Shown: positions 1 through 9,106, counted from the first letter of the stretch. The stretch is 64,000 nucleotides of DNA from Acidimicrobiia bacterium (GCA_030584185.1 CP129495.1:1533469-1597468), one strand, 5' to 3'. A program made the numbers and translations. Notes: generated from the sequence alone by a model not told the origin.

Positions 1-92
1 TCGTGGAGGAGGCCGGCGCCACCACCTTCCTCGGTGAAGGGGAGCGGGCGGTGGTCCACGAGTCGGGCGCCCTCGTCGTGGAGTTGCGATGA
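1..92 (+). CDS. hyuA: Hydantoinase/oxoprolinase subunit A, 3' end only
   Basis: Only the last 29 codons lie in the window (reading frame begins at base 3, stop TGA at 90-92). The visible tail, with ATTFLGEG followed by a Gly-rich turn and VVELR, matches the usual C-terminus of HyuA/5-oxoprolinase-like ATP-dependent amidohydrolase subunits. The stop overlaps the ATG of the hyuB gene (ATGA), the standard HyuA-HyuB coupling, which supports the call more than the short sequence alone. Confidence 0.75.
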   Translation, partial: VEEAGATTFLGEGERAVVHESGALVVELR

Positions 93-1633
93 GGGTGGAC
101 GCCGTGACCCTCGAGGTGGCCCGGCATCGGTTTGCAGCCGTCGCCGAGGAGATGGGGGGCGTGCTGCGCCGCACCGCCCATTCGCCGAACATCAAGGAGC
201 GTGCCGACTGCTCGGCGGCGGTGTTCGTCGCTTCCGGGGAGATGCTCGCCCAGGCGGAGCACATCCCGGTGCATCTCGGGTCGATGCCGGCGTCGGTGGC
301 GGCGGTGATCGACCGATTCGGACCCGACGCCGAGCCGGGCGTCCAGTTCGCCGTCAACGATCCGTTCCACGGGGGCACTCACCTGAACGACCTGACGCTG
401 GTGCGTCCAGTCCATGCCGGCTCCAGGCTGGTGGGCTGGGTGGCCAACCGGGCCCATCACGCCGACGTGGGCGGCGAGGCGCCGGGTTCGATGCCCGCCC
501 ATGCCACGCGGTTGGAGCAGGAGGGCCACGTGGTGGCCCCGACCGTGGCGGTGGTCGACGGCCGCTGGGATCGGTCCTTCCTCGACGGCTTCCTCGGGGC
601 CACCCGCACCCCGAAGGAGAGAGAGGGCGATCTCGCCGCCCAGATGGGGGCCAACGAGACCGGCGCGGTGCGCCTCCTGGAGGCGTTTCGCAGCCAGGGC
701 CGGGGCTTCGAGAAGGTGACCGAGGCTCTGCTCGACTACGGCGAGGCTCGCATGCGGTCCGCTCTCACCAGCCTCCCCGACGGGTCGTTCCGGTTCGAGG
801 ACTGGATGGAGATGGGCGACGACGATCTGCCGGTGGGGGTCGAGGTGACAATCGAGGGCGACACGCTGACGGCCGACTTCGCCGGTTCGGCGCCGCAGGT
901 GGCGGGGAACCTGAACGCCGTGGAGGCGGTGACCCGCTCCTGCCTGTACTACGCGGTGCGGGTGGTCGCCGACCCGTCGATCCCGGCGAACGGCGGCTGC
1001 TACCGACCGCTACGCCTGGTCGCCCCGGCGGGGAGCATCGTGGCGGCGACACCGCCGGTGGCGGTGGCGGCGGGGAACGTGGAGACCAGTCAGCGGATCG
1101 CCGACGTGCTCCTCGGCGCCCTGGCCGCCGCCGCCCCCGATCGGGTTCACGCCGCCTCCCAAGGGACGATGAACAACGTGCTCGTCGGCGCCGGGGCGAC
1201 GGTCTACTACGAGACGATCGCCGGCGGCGAGGGGGGCGGTCCCAGGAGGCCGGGACAGTCGGGGATCCACACCGGGATGACCAACACCCAGAACACCCCG
1301 ATCGAGTCGCTGGAGACCCACTACCCCTTCAGGGTGAGTCGCTTCGGGCTGCGTCGCGGTTCGGGAGGCGAGGGCCTGCATCCGGGTGGCGAGGGTGTGG
1401 TGCGCGAGATCGAGTTCCTGGAGCCGGCCACGGTGTCGCTGATGGGGGAGCGGCGCCGGCACCGTCCCTGGGGTCTCGCAGGTGGCGGTCCCGGGGCGAC
1501 GGGTGAGGACTGGCTGGTTCGCCGGGATGGGAGGCGGGAGCGACTACCCGGGAAGGTCACCTTCGAGGCGGCTTCTGGGGAACGCCTGCTGGTGCTCACG
1601 CCGGGCGGCGGAGGCTGGGGCAGACGCGGATGA
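89..1633 (+). CDS. hyuB: Hydantoinase B / N-methylhydantoinase-type subunit B (514 aa)
   Basis: Full-length HyuB-family protein (Pfam hydantoinase_B; related to N-methylhydantoinase B, acetone carboxylase and oxoprolinase B subunits). The N-terminus has the family pattern of Leu-Glu-Val-ala-Arg-His-Arg followed by 'RRTAHSPNIKERADCSAAVF' at about residues 26-45, then a Pro-Val-His-Leu-Gly stretch. HyuA and HyuB together hydrolyse cyclic amides (hydantoins, 5-oxoproline) using ATP; the true substrate cannot be read from sequence. The start overlaps the hyuA stop, so the two are translationally coupled. A perfect hairpin overlaps the stop codon, ending the operon. Confidence 0.88.
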   Translation: MRVDAVTLEVARHRFAAVAEEMGGVLRRTAHSPNIKERADCSAAVFVASGEMLAQAEHIPVHLGSMPASVAAVIDRFGPDAEPGVQFAVNDPFHGGTHLNDLTLVRPVHAGSRLVGWVANRAHHADVGGEAPGSMPAHATRLEQEGHVVAPTVAVVDGRWDRSFLDGFLGATRTPKEREGDLAAQMGANETGAVRLLEAFRSQGRGFEKVTEALLDYGEARMRSALTSLPDGSFRFEDWMEMGDDDLPVGVEVTIEGDTLTADFAGSAPQVAGNLNAVEAVTRSCLYYAVRVVADPSIPANGGCYRPLRLVAPAGSIVAATPPVAVAAGNVETSQRIADVLLGALAAAAPDRVHAASQGTMNNVLVGAGATVYYETIAGGEGGGPRRPGQSGIHTGMTNTQNTPIESLETHYPFRVSRFGLRRGSGGEGLHPGGEGVVREIEFLEPATVSLMGERRRHRPWGLAGGGPGATGEDWLVRRDGRRERLPGKVTFEAASGERLLVLTPGGGGWGRRG

Positions 1634-1656
1634 TCCCCGGCGAGCCGGGGATCATC
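1629..1656 (+). terminator. Hairpin terminator of hyuAB
   Basis: Perfect 12-bp inverted repeat (gatgatccccgg / ccggggatcatc) with a 4-nt cgag loop, beginning two bases before the hyuB stop codon. There is no clear T-run, as is common in GC-rich actinobacterial terminators. Confidence 0.75.
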
Positions 1657-1788
1657 CGTTGTGGGGTGCCGGCCAGCCCCTGGGCGTACGTCAGCCGGCT
1701 TGGTTGTGAGACGGTGGGAAGCTCTGGATCCCCCCACCGTCGTTGCTAGCCGCATCCCCGACAGGGCCGGGGGCGGAATCCTTGGGGG

Positions 1789-1884
1789 CTAGTGACCGGG
1801 ACGCAGAATCGCCAGGGCAGGCTGTGCCCACAGGGCCAACATCGTGGCCACCGTGAGGCCGATCACTGTCAGTCTCTTGCGCAT
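1789..1884 (-). CDS. 31-aa exported micropeptide (small ORF)
   Basis: A 31-codon ORF with a strong gaggagg ribosome binding site 5-6 nt before ATG at 1884. The product starts MRKRLTVIGL, runs through a hydrophobic core (about residues 6-19) and has an AQPALA stretch typical of signal peptidase I cleavage, leaving only about six residues (ILRPGH). It follows the SARP-type regulator on the same strand after 95 nt, so the two may be co-transcribed. It could be a signal peptide-derived pheromone, a leader, or the start of a decayed gene. No family is recognised. Confidence 0.55.
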   Translation of the reverse strand: MRKRLTVIGLTVATMLALWAQPALAILRPGH

Positions 1885-1979
1885 CTGTCCTCCTCGCGTC
1901 TGAGAAGGATCAGATCGGTATCTCTCGGGCCTATCTAAAGCGCGCGAGAGAAGTGGAGGGAGACCTTGCGCTCAGATCG

Positions 1980-4900
1980 CTAACGGCTACCGCGTGTGGC
2001 GGGAGCACCACCCTGGGTGCGCAAGAGAGCCAAATCGCGCCTGATTGTCGCCTCAGACGCTCCGAGCGCCTCTGCCAAGTCGCCAATCGTGAGCGAACCA
2101 CCCTGGGCTCGCGCCTCGTCAAGGACTCGGACGATGCGTGCCTGGCGGCGACTCGCACGATTGCGGATGTCTAGATCACCGGGTGTGCTGACCGTGAGAG
2201 CAACCTCCACCAGTTCGTCTTCACGCAGCGCCCGCCCACCTGGAGCGTTCGCAGACGCGACGGTCACTTCCATTGTGATGGGCTTCTCGGAGGCCCACCA
2301 GTCGAGAATGGAGGCATGATCGGGAACACTCCGAATTGCGGGCTCCTGGTCTTCAGGTTCGAGCGTTTCGACTATCCGAACTAATACTTCGTGTGCGGCC
2401 GTGAACTGTTCGTGGCTTGCGCCGTGAAGCCCTTGGGCGTGCAACGCGAGGCCGTGGGCGTAATGGATGAGATGAGCGAGCTCGGTGCCCTCGTGGATGG
2501 AATCAACTGCCCGAGTAGTGGCTCCGAGTGCCTCTTCAGGTCGACCCAGATCAAGAAGTGCGCGACCCTGGAGACTCCAGATCCCAACGATGAGATCGTG
2601 GAGGCCCACCCTGGATGCGATCTCCTCTGCTTGTTGTGCGAGGCTGAGCGCCTCGGCAGGTTCCCCCGCCTGAAGACGTGCAATAGCGTGCTCTCGGAGC
2701 ATCTGGGTGGCGAGCCATTGATCACCGACCTCAAGTGCCTGAGTGGTCGCCGATTCGAAGCCGCTCCACGCATCAGACTCACGACCTCGACGCGCGTTGA
2801 CACTTGCGAGGACGCCCTCGCATTGGGCGATACCTCGCTTGTCGCCTATCTCTACGTAGGTTGCAAGCGCCTCCATGAGGTCGGGCTCAACCTCAGCGCC
2901 CTTGCCGAGTCGGCTGTGGCGCATCCAAGCCGCGTTGGACTGCACCAGGGCCCGTCCCCGGGCATTCCCCATCAGCCCGTAGGTGGCGGCGGCGGCATCG
3001 AACATTCTCAGCGCATCGCCCAACTGGTTGGTGATCACGTAGAGGATCCCGAGGTTCATCTGGTTGACCGCCTCCCCGTGGCGGTACCCGATTCGCTGCG
3101 AGGTCTCGATGGCCCGCAGGTAATCCTTCTCGGCGGTCTCCGGCTCGCCCCGCTCCATGCGCAGGGTCGCCAGCATCCCGTACACCTCCGCCTGCCCACG
3201 GGCGTCAGCGAGGTCGCCATAGAGGGCCAGGGCGGCGAGCAGCTGCGACTCGGCCTCACCGAACCGCTGCAAGTCGATCAGGTTCTGGCCCAGCGCGTTG
3301 CGGGCGTCGGCCTCCTGTCTGGCGTCGACGCCGCGGAAGTCGGCCGCCCGCTCCAGGTACTCGACGCCCTCGGCGGCGCGCCCGCCGAAGCAGGCGATCA
3401 TCCCCAGGGCGGTGAATGCCGCCACGATCCGCCCCGGATCGTCCTGCTCCTCGGCGGCAGCCAAAGCCTGCCGTGCGGTCTCCACGGCCTCCTCGAAGCG
3501 GTCGAGGTGCGCCAGCCACCACGCCTTGCGGGTGAGAGCATCCACCCGCTGTGCCCCCTGTGCCCAGCGTTCCATCCGCTCCACGGCGTGCTGCTGCTCC
3601 TCGCGCCGGCCCAGGACGTCGAGCACCTCGTCGAGGAGTGCCGCCACGGCGAACCGCCGATCGGCCGCCGCCTCCACCTGATCCAGGGTCGTGGACGCCC
3701 TCTCCAGATGGACGGCCGCCGTGTCGTAGGCATGGACCCGCATCGCCCGCTCGGCGGCCCGCTCCAGATAGAAGGCGGCCCGCTCGGGGATACGCGCCGC
3801 GATGAAGTGATGGGCGAGCAGCTCCACGTCTTCGGGCCGGTGCTGCTCGATGGCCAGCGCCAGGCGCCGATGCAGGTCGAGCCTGCGCGACAGAGGCTGG
3901 TCGTCGTAGACGACCCGTCGCATCAACTCGTGGCCCACCGAGTAGCCGTCCTCCGTCGACGCCACGAAGCGCCGTCGCAGCAGGTCGTCGATGGCCGCCA
4001 GGGCGGCCTGATCATCCACCTCGGCGGCGGTGACGATCTCGAACAGCGACACCTCGCCGTCGTTGGCCGCCACCAGCTCCAGGGTGCGCCGAGACGCCGG
4101 GTCCAGCCCTTCGAGCCGCTGCCGGATCATGGCGTGGACCGTCGGCGTGAGCGGCAGCCGGTCGCGCTCGGACGGTGCATCCTCGGCCTCCCGCTCTGCG
4201 GCGGCGAGGTCGTCACGCTCGTACAGGGCGCGCAGCGTCTCGACGATGAACAGGGGAATCCCGCCGGTCTCGCGATGCAGACGCTCCGAGAACTCCCCGC
4301 TCACCTCGACGATGCCCAGGCTGCGCCGAATCAGCTCCTCCGTCTGTGCCGGCGAGTACGGCGCCAGCGAGATCCGCTCGCAGTGCGCCAGGCGGTCGAG
4401 TGTCCGCAGCAGGTCCCACACCTCAGGGTGCTCCCTGGCCTCGGCGTGCCGGTAGGAGACGGCGATGAGCAGACGATCGTCATCGATCTGCTCGGCCATC
4501 TGGGCCAGGGCCTGGATGGTGTCGTCATCGGCCCAGTGCACGTCTTCGAGCACCACCAGCGTCGGGGCGAGCCCGGCCGACCTGCGGAAGGCGGTGGTGA
4601 TCGCCTCCCGCATTCGGGCCTGCTCATCCGCCCTGTGCATCGGAGCACCTTCGGGAGCGACAGCATCGCCGGCCAAGGCCGGCGCCAGCGGAGCCAGCAC
4701 CGAGCGCAGCGTTGCGGGGAGGCGGGTCACCAGTTGGCGGGCACGAAGGCCGGGAACACTGGCCAGTGCTTCGGCGATCGGGGCGAATGCACGCCCGCCG
4801 CTCGGTGCAGAACGCCCCCAGAGCACGTCCATCCCGCGCCATCGGGCGTCGGCCGCCACCTCGGCCAACAGTCGCGTCTTGCCCACGCCGGACTCGCCCT

Positions 4901-5774
4901 CGACCAGCACCAATCCCCCGCGGCCGTCGATGGCCTCGTCGAGGCGTCGCGCCAGCTGCGAGCGCTCCGGGTCGCGACCCACGATCGGGGACCGGGTGAC
5001 CTCCTCGAACAGCGGTGAGCCCTCTGCCGGGGTGATGGTGCGGCCTCCAGAGTCCCGGTCGGCGATCGTCGCCTCGTGCAACTCGATGGTCTCCGCAGAG
5101 GGCCGGCTCCCGAGTTCCTCGGCGAGGATGCGGCGGCACTCCTCGAACTGGCGGATCGCCTCGTTGTGGCGCCCGAGGAGCACGGCGATCCGCATCACCC
5201 GCCGGTGGGCCTCCTCGTCGAACTCGTCCTCCTGGGCCAGCCGGCGGGCGTGTACCAAAGCCGTCTCGTGGTCACCGCGTCCCATCTCCGCCTCGATGAC
5301 CCGCTCCAGGGCGGCCAGGAACCGGCTACGAAGGCGGTCCTGGTCGGCGAACAACCAGTCGTCGTAGAACCCGGCCAGCAGATCGCCCCGGTACAGCTCG
5401 ACTGCCCGCTGGATGGATGCCGGGTCGTCGCCCTCGAGCAGGCGCTCGAACTCCTCGACATCGAGCCACACGCCGGCTTCGGCGTTGAAGCGGACCGTGT
5501 CGGCGGTGCCGATCAGATACCGGTGCTCATCGTCACCGCCGATCGTGCTCTGGATCTGCCACAGCGCCTGGCTCAACCGGCGCCGGGCCCGGCTCTCGTC
5601 GAAGTCGGGCCAGAAGGTGCCCGCCAGCAGGTCGCGGGTGTGGGGGCGGTCCCGGTTGAGCACCAGGAAGGCGAACAGAGAACGCGCGGCGCGCAGCGGC
5701 AGCTGTTCGAGCACCCGTCCGTCCCGGGCCAGCTCGAACCCACCCAGCAGCCGGATCTCGAGCCTCGCCATCAT
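1980..5774 (-). CDS. SARP/AfsR-like regulator: BTAD + AAA ATPase + TPR + C-terminal HTH (1264 aa)
   Basis: Large multidomain transcription regulator. Residues 1-95 form an OmpR-like DNA-binding domain of SARP type, 96-235 the bacterial transcriptional activation (BTAD) repeats, 270-560 an AAA/STAND ATPase with Walker A GESGVGKT (293-300) and Walker B LVVLED (406-411), and 620-1130 TPR-like helices. The last 60 residues look like a DeoR-type winged helix (RQARIVRVLDEAR, then 'SEATIRRDLALLRTQG'), an uncommon second DNA-binding end. A -10-like TACCGT at 5780-5785 sits 5 nt from the first ATG and 8 nt from the second (5771), suggesting a leaderless start. The gene lies behind the AMIN-like exported protein and ahead of the 31-aa peptide. 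Target genes are unknown. Confidence 0.85.
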   Translation of the reverse strand: MMARLEIRLLGGFELARDGRVLEQLPLRAARSLFAFLVLNRDRPHTRDLLAGTFWPDFDESRARRRLSQALWQIQSTIGGDDEHRYLIGTADTVRFNAEAGVWLDVEEFERLLEGDDPASIQRAVELYRGDLLAGFYDDWLFADQDRLRSRFLAALERVIEAEMGRGDHETALVHARRLAQEDEFDEEAHRRVMRIAVLLGRHNEAIRQFEECRRILAEELGSRPSAETIELHEATIADRDSGGRTITPAEGSPLFEEVTRSPIVGRDPERSQLARRLDEAIDGRGGLVLVEGESGVGKTRLLAEVAADARWRGMDVLWGRSAPSGGRAFAPIAEALASVPGLRARQLVTRLPATLRSVLAPLAPALAGDAVAPEGAPMHRADEQARMREAITTAFRRSAGLAPTLVVLEDVHWADDDTIQALAQMAEQIDDDRLLIAVSYRHAEAREHPEVWDLLRTLDRLAHCERISLAPYSPAQTEELIRRSLGIVEVSGEFSERLHRETGGIPLFIVETLRALYERDDLAAAEREAEDAPSERDRLPLTPTVHAMIRQRLEGLDPASRRTLELVAANDGEVSLFEIVTAAEVDDQAALAAIDDLLRRRFVASTEDGYSVGHELMRRVVYDDQPLSRRLDLHRRLALAIEQHRPEDVELLAHHFIAARIPERAAFYLERAAERAMRVHAYDTAAVHLERASTTLDQVEAAADRRFAVAALLDEVLDVLGRREEQQHAVERMERWAQGAQRVDALTRKAWWLAHLDRFEEAVETARQALAAAEEQDDPGRIVAAFTALGMIACFGGRAAEGVEYLERAADFRGVDARQEADARNALGQNLIDLQRFGEAESQLLAALALYGDLADARGQAEVYGMLATLRMERGEPETAEKDYLRAIETSQRIGYRHGEAVNQMNLGILYVITNQLGDALRMFDAAAATYGLMGNARGRALVQSNAAWMRHSRLGKGAEVEPDLMEALATYVEIGDKRGIAQCEGVLASVNARRGRESDAWSGFESATTQALEVGDQWLATQMLREHAIARLQAGEPAEALSLAQQAEEIASRVGLHDLIVGIWSLQGRALLDLGRPEEALGATTRAVDSIHEGTELAHLIHYAHGLALHAQGLHGASHEQFTAAHEVLVRIVETLEPEDQEPAIRSVPDHASILDWWASEKPITMEVTVASANAPGGRALREDELVEVALTVSTPGDLDIRNRASRRQARIVRVLDEARAQGGSLTIGDLAEALGASEATIRRDLALLRTQGGAPATRGSR

Positions 5775-5779
5775 CTTTC

Positions 5780-5785
5780 ACGGTA
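5780..5785 (-). promoter_or_regulatory. -10 box for the SARP-type regulator
   Basis: TACCGT on the minus strand, 5-8 nt before the tandem ATG ATG start; fits the leaderless TANNNT pattern seen across the window. Confidence 0.45.
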
Positions 5786-5809
5786 GTCCCGACGATCCGG
5801 GTCCCCCGG

Positions 5810-6493
5810 TCAGTCGGAGATGTCGACCACCAGGCGCGACGGGCCGGTGAGGGTGTACACCTTGAACGGGCGGTTGGCCACGCTCAGGTTGATGGTGAAG
5901 GTCCACTCGCCCGATCCGCCTCCCATCCCGGTGTCGGTGACCGAGACGATGCTCACCGTCCCCACCGCCAGGTTGCCGGCGGTGAAGATGCCGGGGTTGG
6001 GCCCGTCGGTGGCCCACACGACCACCTGGATGTGGGTGGCGTCGAGATAGGAGACGTAACAAGCGGGGGGGTCGCCGGCGAAGTCGAAGACGATCCGCCC
6101 GAACCCTCCCTGCTGCGAGGGACGCACGTCGGTTACGGCTCCTGCCGCCGGGAAGGAGCCACCCGAGCAGTTCTTGGCGGATGTGTTGCCACCGAAGGTG
6201 GTGGTCGTCGTGGCCGCCGTGGTCGTGGTCGCCGCCATCGTCGTGGTGGTGGCCTCGGTGGTGGTGGCCGCCTCGCTGGAGGTGGTCATGGCCGCCTCGG
6301 TCGTGGTGGTCTCCGGAACCGTGGTCGCAGGGATGCTGGTCGTGGTCTCCGGCAGCGTCGTCGTCGCCGCAGTGGTGGAGTCACCCGCCGAGTCGTCGTC
6401 GCCGCCCGCGAACAGGGCCCACAGCAGTGCGAGCAGCAGCACGGCGATGATGCCGATGAGAAAGCCGAGGATCTTTCGCGAGCGCTCGTCCAC
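5810..6493 (-). CDS. Membrane-anchored AMIN-like domain protein with Thr-rich linker (227 aa)
   Basis: The N-terminus has a single membrane segment (residues about 8-30, ILGFLIGIIAVLLLALLWAL) after a short positive stretch, then a 70-residue linker made largely of Thr with Glu, Ala and Ser, then a beta-rich domain of about 120 residues. The domain (FGRIVFDF ... YVSYLDATHIQVVV ... RLVVDISD) resembles AMIN-like domains of actinobacterial surface (lipo)proteins, thought to bind cell-wall polymers. The start was chosen at GTG 6493 because the AGGAGG site lies 5-6 nt before it; an upstream GTG at 6499 has no spacing. A TATCGT box at 6515-6520 may be its -10. Confidence 0.7.
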   Translation of the reverse strand: MDERSRKILGFLIGIIAVLLLALLWALFAGGDDDSAGDSTTAATTTLPETTTSIPATTVPETTTTEAAMTTSSEAATTTEATTTTMAATTTTAATTTTTFGGNTSAKNCSGGSFPAAGAVTDVRPSQQGGFGRIVFDFAGDPPACYVSYLDATHIQVVVWATDGPNPGIFTAGNLAVGTVSIVSVTDTGMGGGSGEWTFTINLSVANRPFKVYTLTGPSRLVVDISD

Positions 6494-6563
6494 ACACACC
6501 TCCTGGTCGGGCTCACGATACCGCTACAACGGAGCCGCCTTCGGGACCATGATCGGCCCCGGG

Positions 6564-6569
6564 TAATCT
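6564..6569 (+). promoter_or_regulatory. -10 box of glcDEF
   Basis: TAATCT lies 6 nt before the glcD ATG, placing the likely transcript start at or next to the start codon (leaderless). Confidence 0.5.
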
Positions 6570-6575
6570 CGACCC

Positions 6576-8000
6576 ATGGCCGCCGGCGATGTCGTATCCG
6601 ATCTCGAGGCGGCTCTGGGCTCCGACTCCGTCCGTTCCGCCCCGGTGGACCGGCACCTGCTGGGCAAGGACGCCGGCGTCAAGCGGGGCGAGGTGGTTGC
6701 GGTGGTCCAACCGAAGGACGCCGCCACCGTTGCCCAGGTGCTGCGGGTGGCGGCCCGTCACGGGGTGCCGGTGGTGGTGCGGGGGGCGGGCACCGGCCTC
6801 GCCGGCGGGGCGGTCCCGGCGCAGCCGGCGATCGTCCTGGTCACCACCGCCATGGCGTCGCGCCGGGTCGACGTCGACAACCGGGTGGCCTGGGTCGGGC
6901 CCGGCGTCCTCAACCTCGACCTGTCCCGGTCCACCATGGGGGCGGGGCTGCACTTCGCCCCCGACCCGTCCTCCCAGGCGGCTTGCACCATCGGGGGGAA
7001 CGTCGCCAACAACTCGGGCGGGCCGCACTGCCTGGCGGAGGGAAACACCACCAACCACGTGCTCGGGCTCGAGTTCGTCGACGCTGCCGGCGACATCCAC
7101 ACCGTCGGCGGTGTCGCTCCAGACCCCCCGGGGCTCGATCTGCGTGGCGTGCTCGTCGGCTCCGAGGGAACGCTCGGAGTCGTGACCCAGGTCCTGGTCA
7201 GGCTCACCCCCAACCCGCCGGCGGTGCGCACCCTGCTGCTTGCCTTCGACCAGGTCGCCGATGCCGCCGCCACCGTCACCGAGGTGATCGCCTCCGGCGT
7301 CGTACCGGCCGCCCTGGAGATGATGGACCGCCCGCTGGTGGCGGCCGTGGAGAACTTCGTCCACGCCGGGCTTCCCATGGAGGCGGCGGCGGTGCTGCTC
7401 GCCGAAGTGGCCGGGCACCCCGCCGGGATCGAAGAGGAGGCAGCGCTGATCGAGGCTGTCGGGCGCCGTCACCGGGCCACCGAGGTGAGGGTCGCCGCCG
7501 ACGAGGCGGAAAGGGCGCTGCTGTGGAAGGCCCGAAAGTCGGCGTTCGGGGCGATCGCCCAGATCGCCCCCAACTACTACCTGCACGATACGGTGGTCCC
7601 CCGCACCCGCCTCGTCGAGGTCCTCGAGGCGATCTACGAGATCGCCGAACGGCACGGGCTGCGGGTGCTCAACGCCATCCACGCCGGGGACGGCAACCTG
7701 CATCCCAAGTTCGTCTACGACGCCGCCGACGCCGATGAGGCGAGGCGGGTCGTCGAGGCGGCATCGGAGGTGGTGTCGCTCTCCATCGCCATGGGAGGCA
7801 CCCTGAGCGGTGAGCATGGGATCGGCCTGGAGAAGCGCGACCTGATGCCCCTGGTCTTCACGCCGGTCGACCTCGACGCACAGGCCCGCCTGCGCGAGGC
7901 CTTCGACCCCGACGGTGTGTTCAACCCGGGCACCTTGCTGCCCCGGGGCTCACGTTGTTTCGACTTCGGACGCCAGGTGCCGGAGGGCGCCTGGGTGTGA
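6576..8000 (+). CDS. glcD: Glycolate/lactate-type FAD-linked oxidase, GlcD subunit (474 aa)
   Basis: FAD-binding type 4 (PCMH) oxidase. The FAD-binding half (about residues 40-215) has the family signature VVVRGAGTGLAGGAVP and IGGNVANNSGGP; the second half carries the FAD-oxidase C-terminal domain ending with the HGIGLEKR-type motif near residue 425. GlcD oxidises glycolate (or D-lactate) to the 2-oxo acid. It is the first of three overlapping genes (glcD-glcE by GTGA, glcE-glcF by GTGA), which is the known GlcDEF arrangement. Substrate specificity between glycolate and D-lactate is not decided by sequence; no glcB or regulator is adjacent. Confidence 0.9.
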   Translation: MAAGDVVSDLEAALGSDSVRSAPVDRHLLGKDAGVKRGEVVAVVQPKDAATVAQVLRVAARHGVPVVVRGAGTGLAGGAVPAQPAIVLVTTAMASRRVDVDNRVAWVGPGVLNLDLSRSTMGAGLHFAPDPSSQAACTIGGNVANNSGGPHCLAEGNTTNHVLGLEFVDAAGDIHTVGGVAPDPPGLDLRGVLVGSEGTLGVVTQVLVRLTPNPPAVRTLLLAFDQVADAAATVTEVIASGVVPAALEMMDRPLVAAVENFVHAGLPMEAAAVLLAEVAGHPAGIEEEAALIEAVGRRHRATEVRVAADEAERALLWKARKSAFGAIAQIAPNYYLHDTVVPRTRLVEVLEAIYEIAERHGLRVLNAIHAGDGNLHPKFVYDAADADEARRVVEAASEVVSLSIAMGGTLSGEHGIGLEKRDLMPLVFTPVDLDAQARLREAFDPDGVFNPGTLLPRGSRCFDFGRQVPEGAWV

Positions 8001-9106
8001 CCGCTTTGCGCTCCACCGTCGCCCGTCGGTTCGGGGGTCTGCTCGCCGAGCTCCCCGGGGCGCCCGAGGCCGAGTTCACCTTTGCCCCAACCTCGGCCGA
8101 GGACGTGGCCGCCGTGCTCGACTTCGCCTCGGAGCACGGCCTCGCCGTCCTCCCCTGGGGTGCAGGCACCCATCAGCACGGGGACGCCGTCGATGCCGCC
8201 ATCGTCCTGGGCACCGGTGGGCTTCAGGGCCTCGACTGGCGGCCCGACGACCTCACCGTCGTGGCCGGGGCCGGTGTCCCCGTAGCCGATCTCGAAGCGA
8301 GGCTGGCGGAGCGAAACCAGTCGGCGGTCCTCCCCGAAACTCCGGGGGCTGCCACCGTCGGGGGTGTGGTGGCCGCCGGGGTGTCCGGATATCGACGCCT
8401 CCGCTTCGGGCCGACACGGGACCGCATGCTCGAGGTCCAGGTCGCCACCGGCGACGGCCGCCTGGTGCGGGGCGGTGGCCAGGTGGTGAAGAACGTGACC
8501 GGATACGACCTCCCCCGGCTGTTCACCGGGTCGTACGGATCGTTGGGGGTGATCACCCGCATCTGCCTGAAACTCTGGCCGGTGGGCAACGCCACCGCAA
8601 CGGTCGCCGTGGACGACCCGGAGATGGCGCTCGCCGTCGCCCACCGCCCGCTTGCCGTGCTGGAGGCACCGGACGGCACTCGTGTGTACCTGTCGGGCAC
8701 GGCCGGAGAGGTCGAGGCCCAGTCGGCGTCGCTGGGCGGATCCCCGCAACCGGGCCTGGCCTGGCCGGAACCACCTTCGGGCGCGGTGATCCTCTCGATC
8801 CGGGTCCCGCCGGTCGCCGTGGGCGAGGCGGTTCGGATGGCTTCCCCCCTGGGTCGGTTCGTCGCAGCCCACGGGGTCGGGGAGGTGGTGGTAGAGGGCG
8901 ATCGGATCGGCGTCGCCGGGGTCGCCGAACTCCGCGCCTGGGCGGCTGCCATCGGCGGGTGGGTGGTCGTCCTCACCGCCCCACCGGAACTCGGCCTCGA
9001 CCCCTGGGGGATGCAACCGCCTGCCCTCGACCTGCAGCGGCGCATCAAGGCGGCGTTCGACCCCTGCCGGGTGATGGTCCCCGGCCGGCTGCCTGGGGCA
9101 CTGTGA
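7997..9106 (+). CDS. glcE: Glycolate oxidase FAD-binding subunit GlcE (369 aa)
   Basis: A shorter relative of GlcD with the same FAD-binding fold: LPWGAGTHQHG near residue 52 and TVGGVVAAGVSGYRR near residue 118 replace the GlcD signatures, and VKNVTGYDLPRLFTGSYGSLG is the GlcE-typical segment. GTG 7997 overlaps the glcD stop (GTGA) and matches the family N-terminus; a reading frame open further upstream lies inside glcD and is not used. GlcE partners GlcD and GlcF in the membrane-associated complex passing electrons to the quinone pool. Confidence 0.88.
   Translation: MTALRSTVARRFGGLLAELPGAPEAEFTFAPTSAEDVAAVLDFASEHGLAVLPWGAGTHQHGDAVDAAIVLGTGGLQGLDWRPDDLTVVAGAGVPVADLEARLAERNQSAVLPETPGAATVGGVVAAGVSGYRRLRFGPTRDRMLEVQVATGDGRLVRGGGQVVKNVTGYDLPRLFTGSYGSLGVITRICLKLWPVGNATATVAVDDPEMALAVAHRPLAVLEAPDGTRVYLSGTAGEVEAQSASLGGSPQPGLAWPEPPSGAVILSIRVPPVAVGEAVRMASPLGRFVAAHGVGEVVVEGDRIGVAGVAELRAWAAAIGGWVVVLTAPPELGLDPWGMQPPALDLQRRIKAAFDPCRVMVPGRLPGAL

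Noticed and set aside
2391-5018. Very long plus-strand frame (875 aa) opposite the SARP regulator
   Set aside because: It is the mirror of a GC-rich minus-strand gene with clear domains; the frame has no recognisable protein and an odd composition.
6174-6566. Plus-strand hydrophobic frame rich in Val and Ala
   Set aside because: It is the complement of the Thr-repeat linker of the AMIN-like gene, so its hydrophobicity is an artefact.
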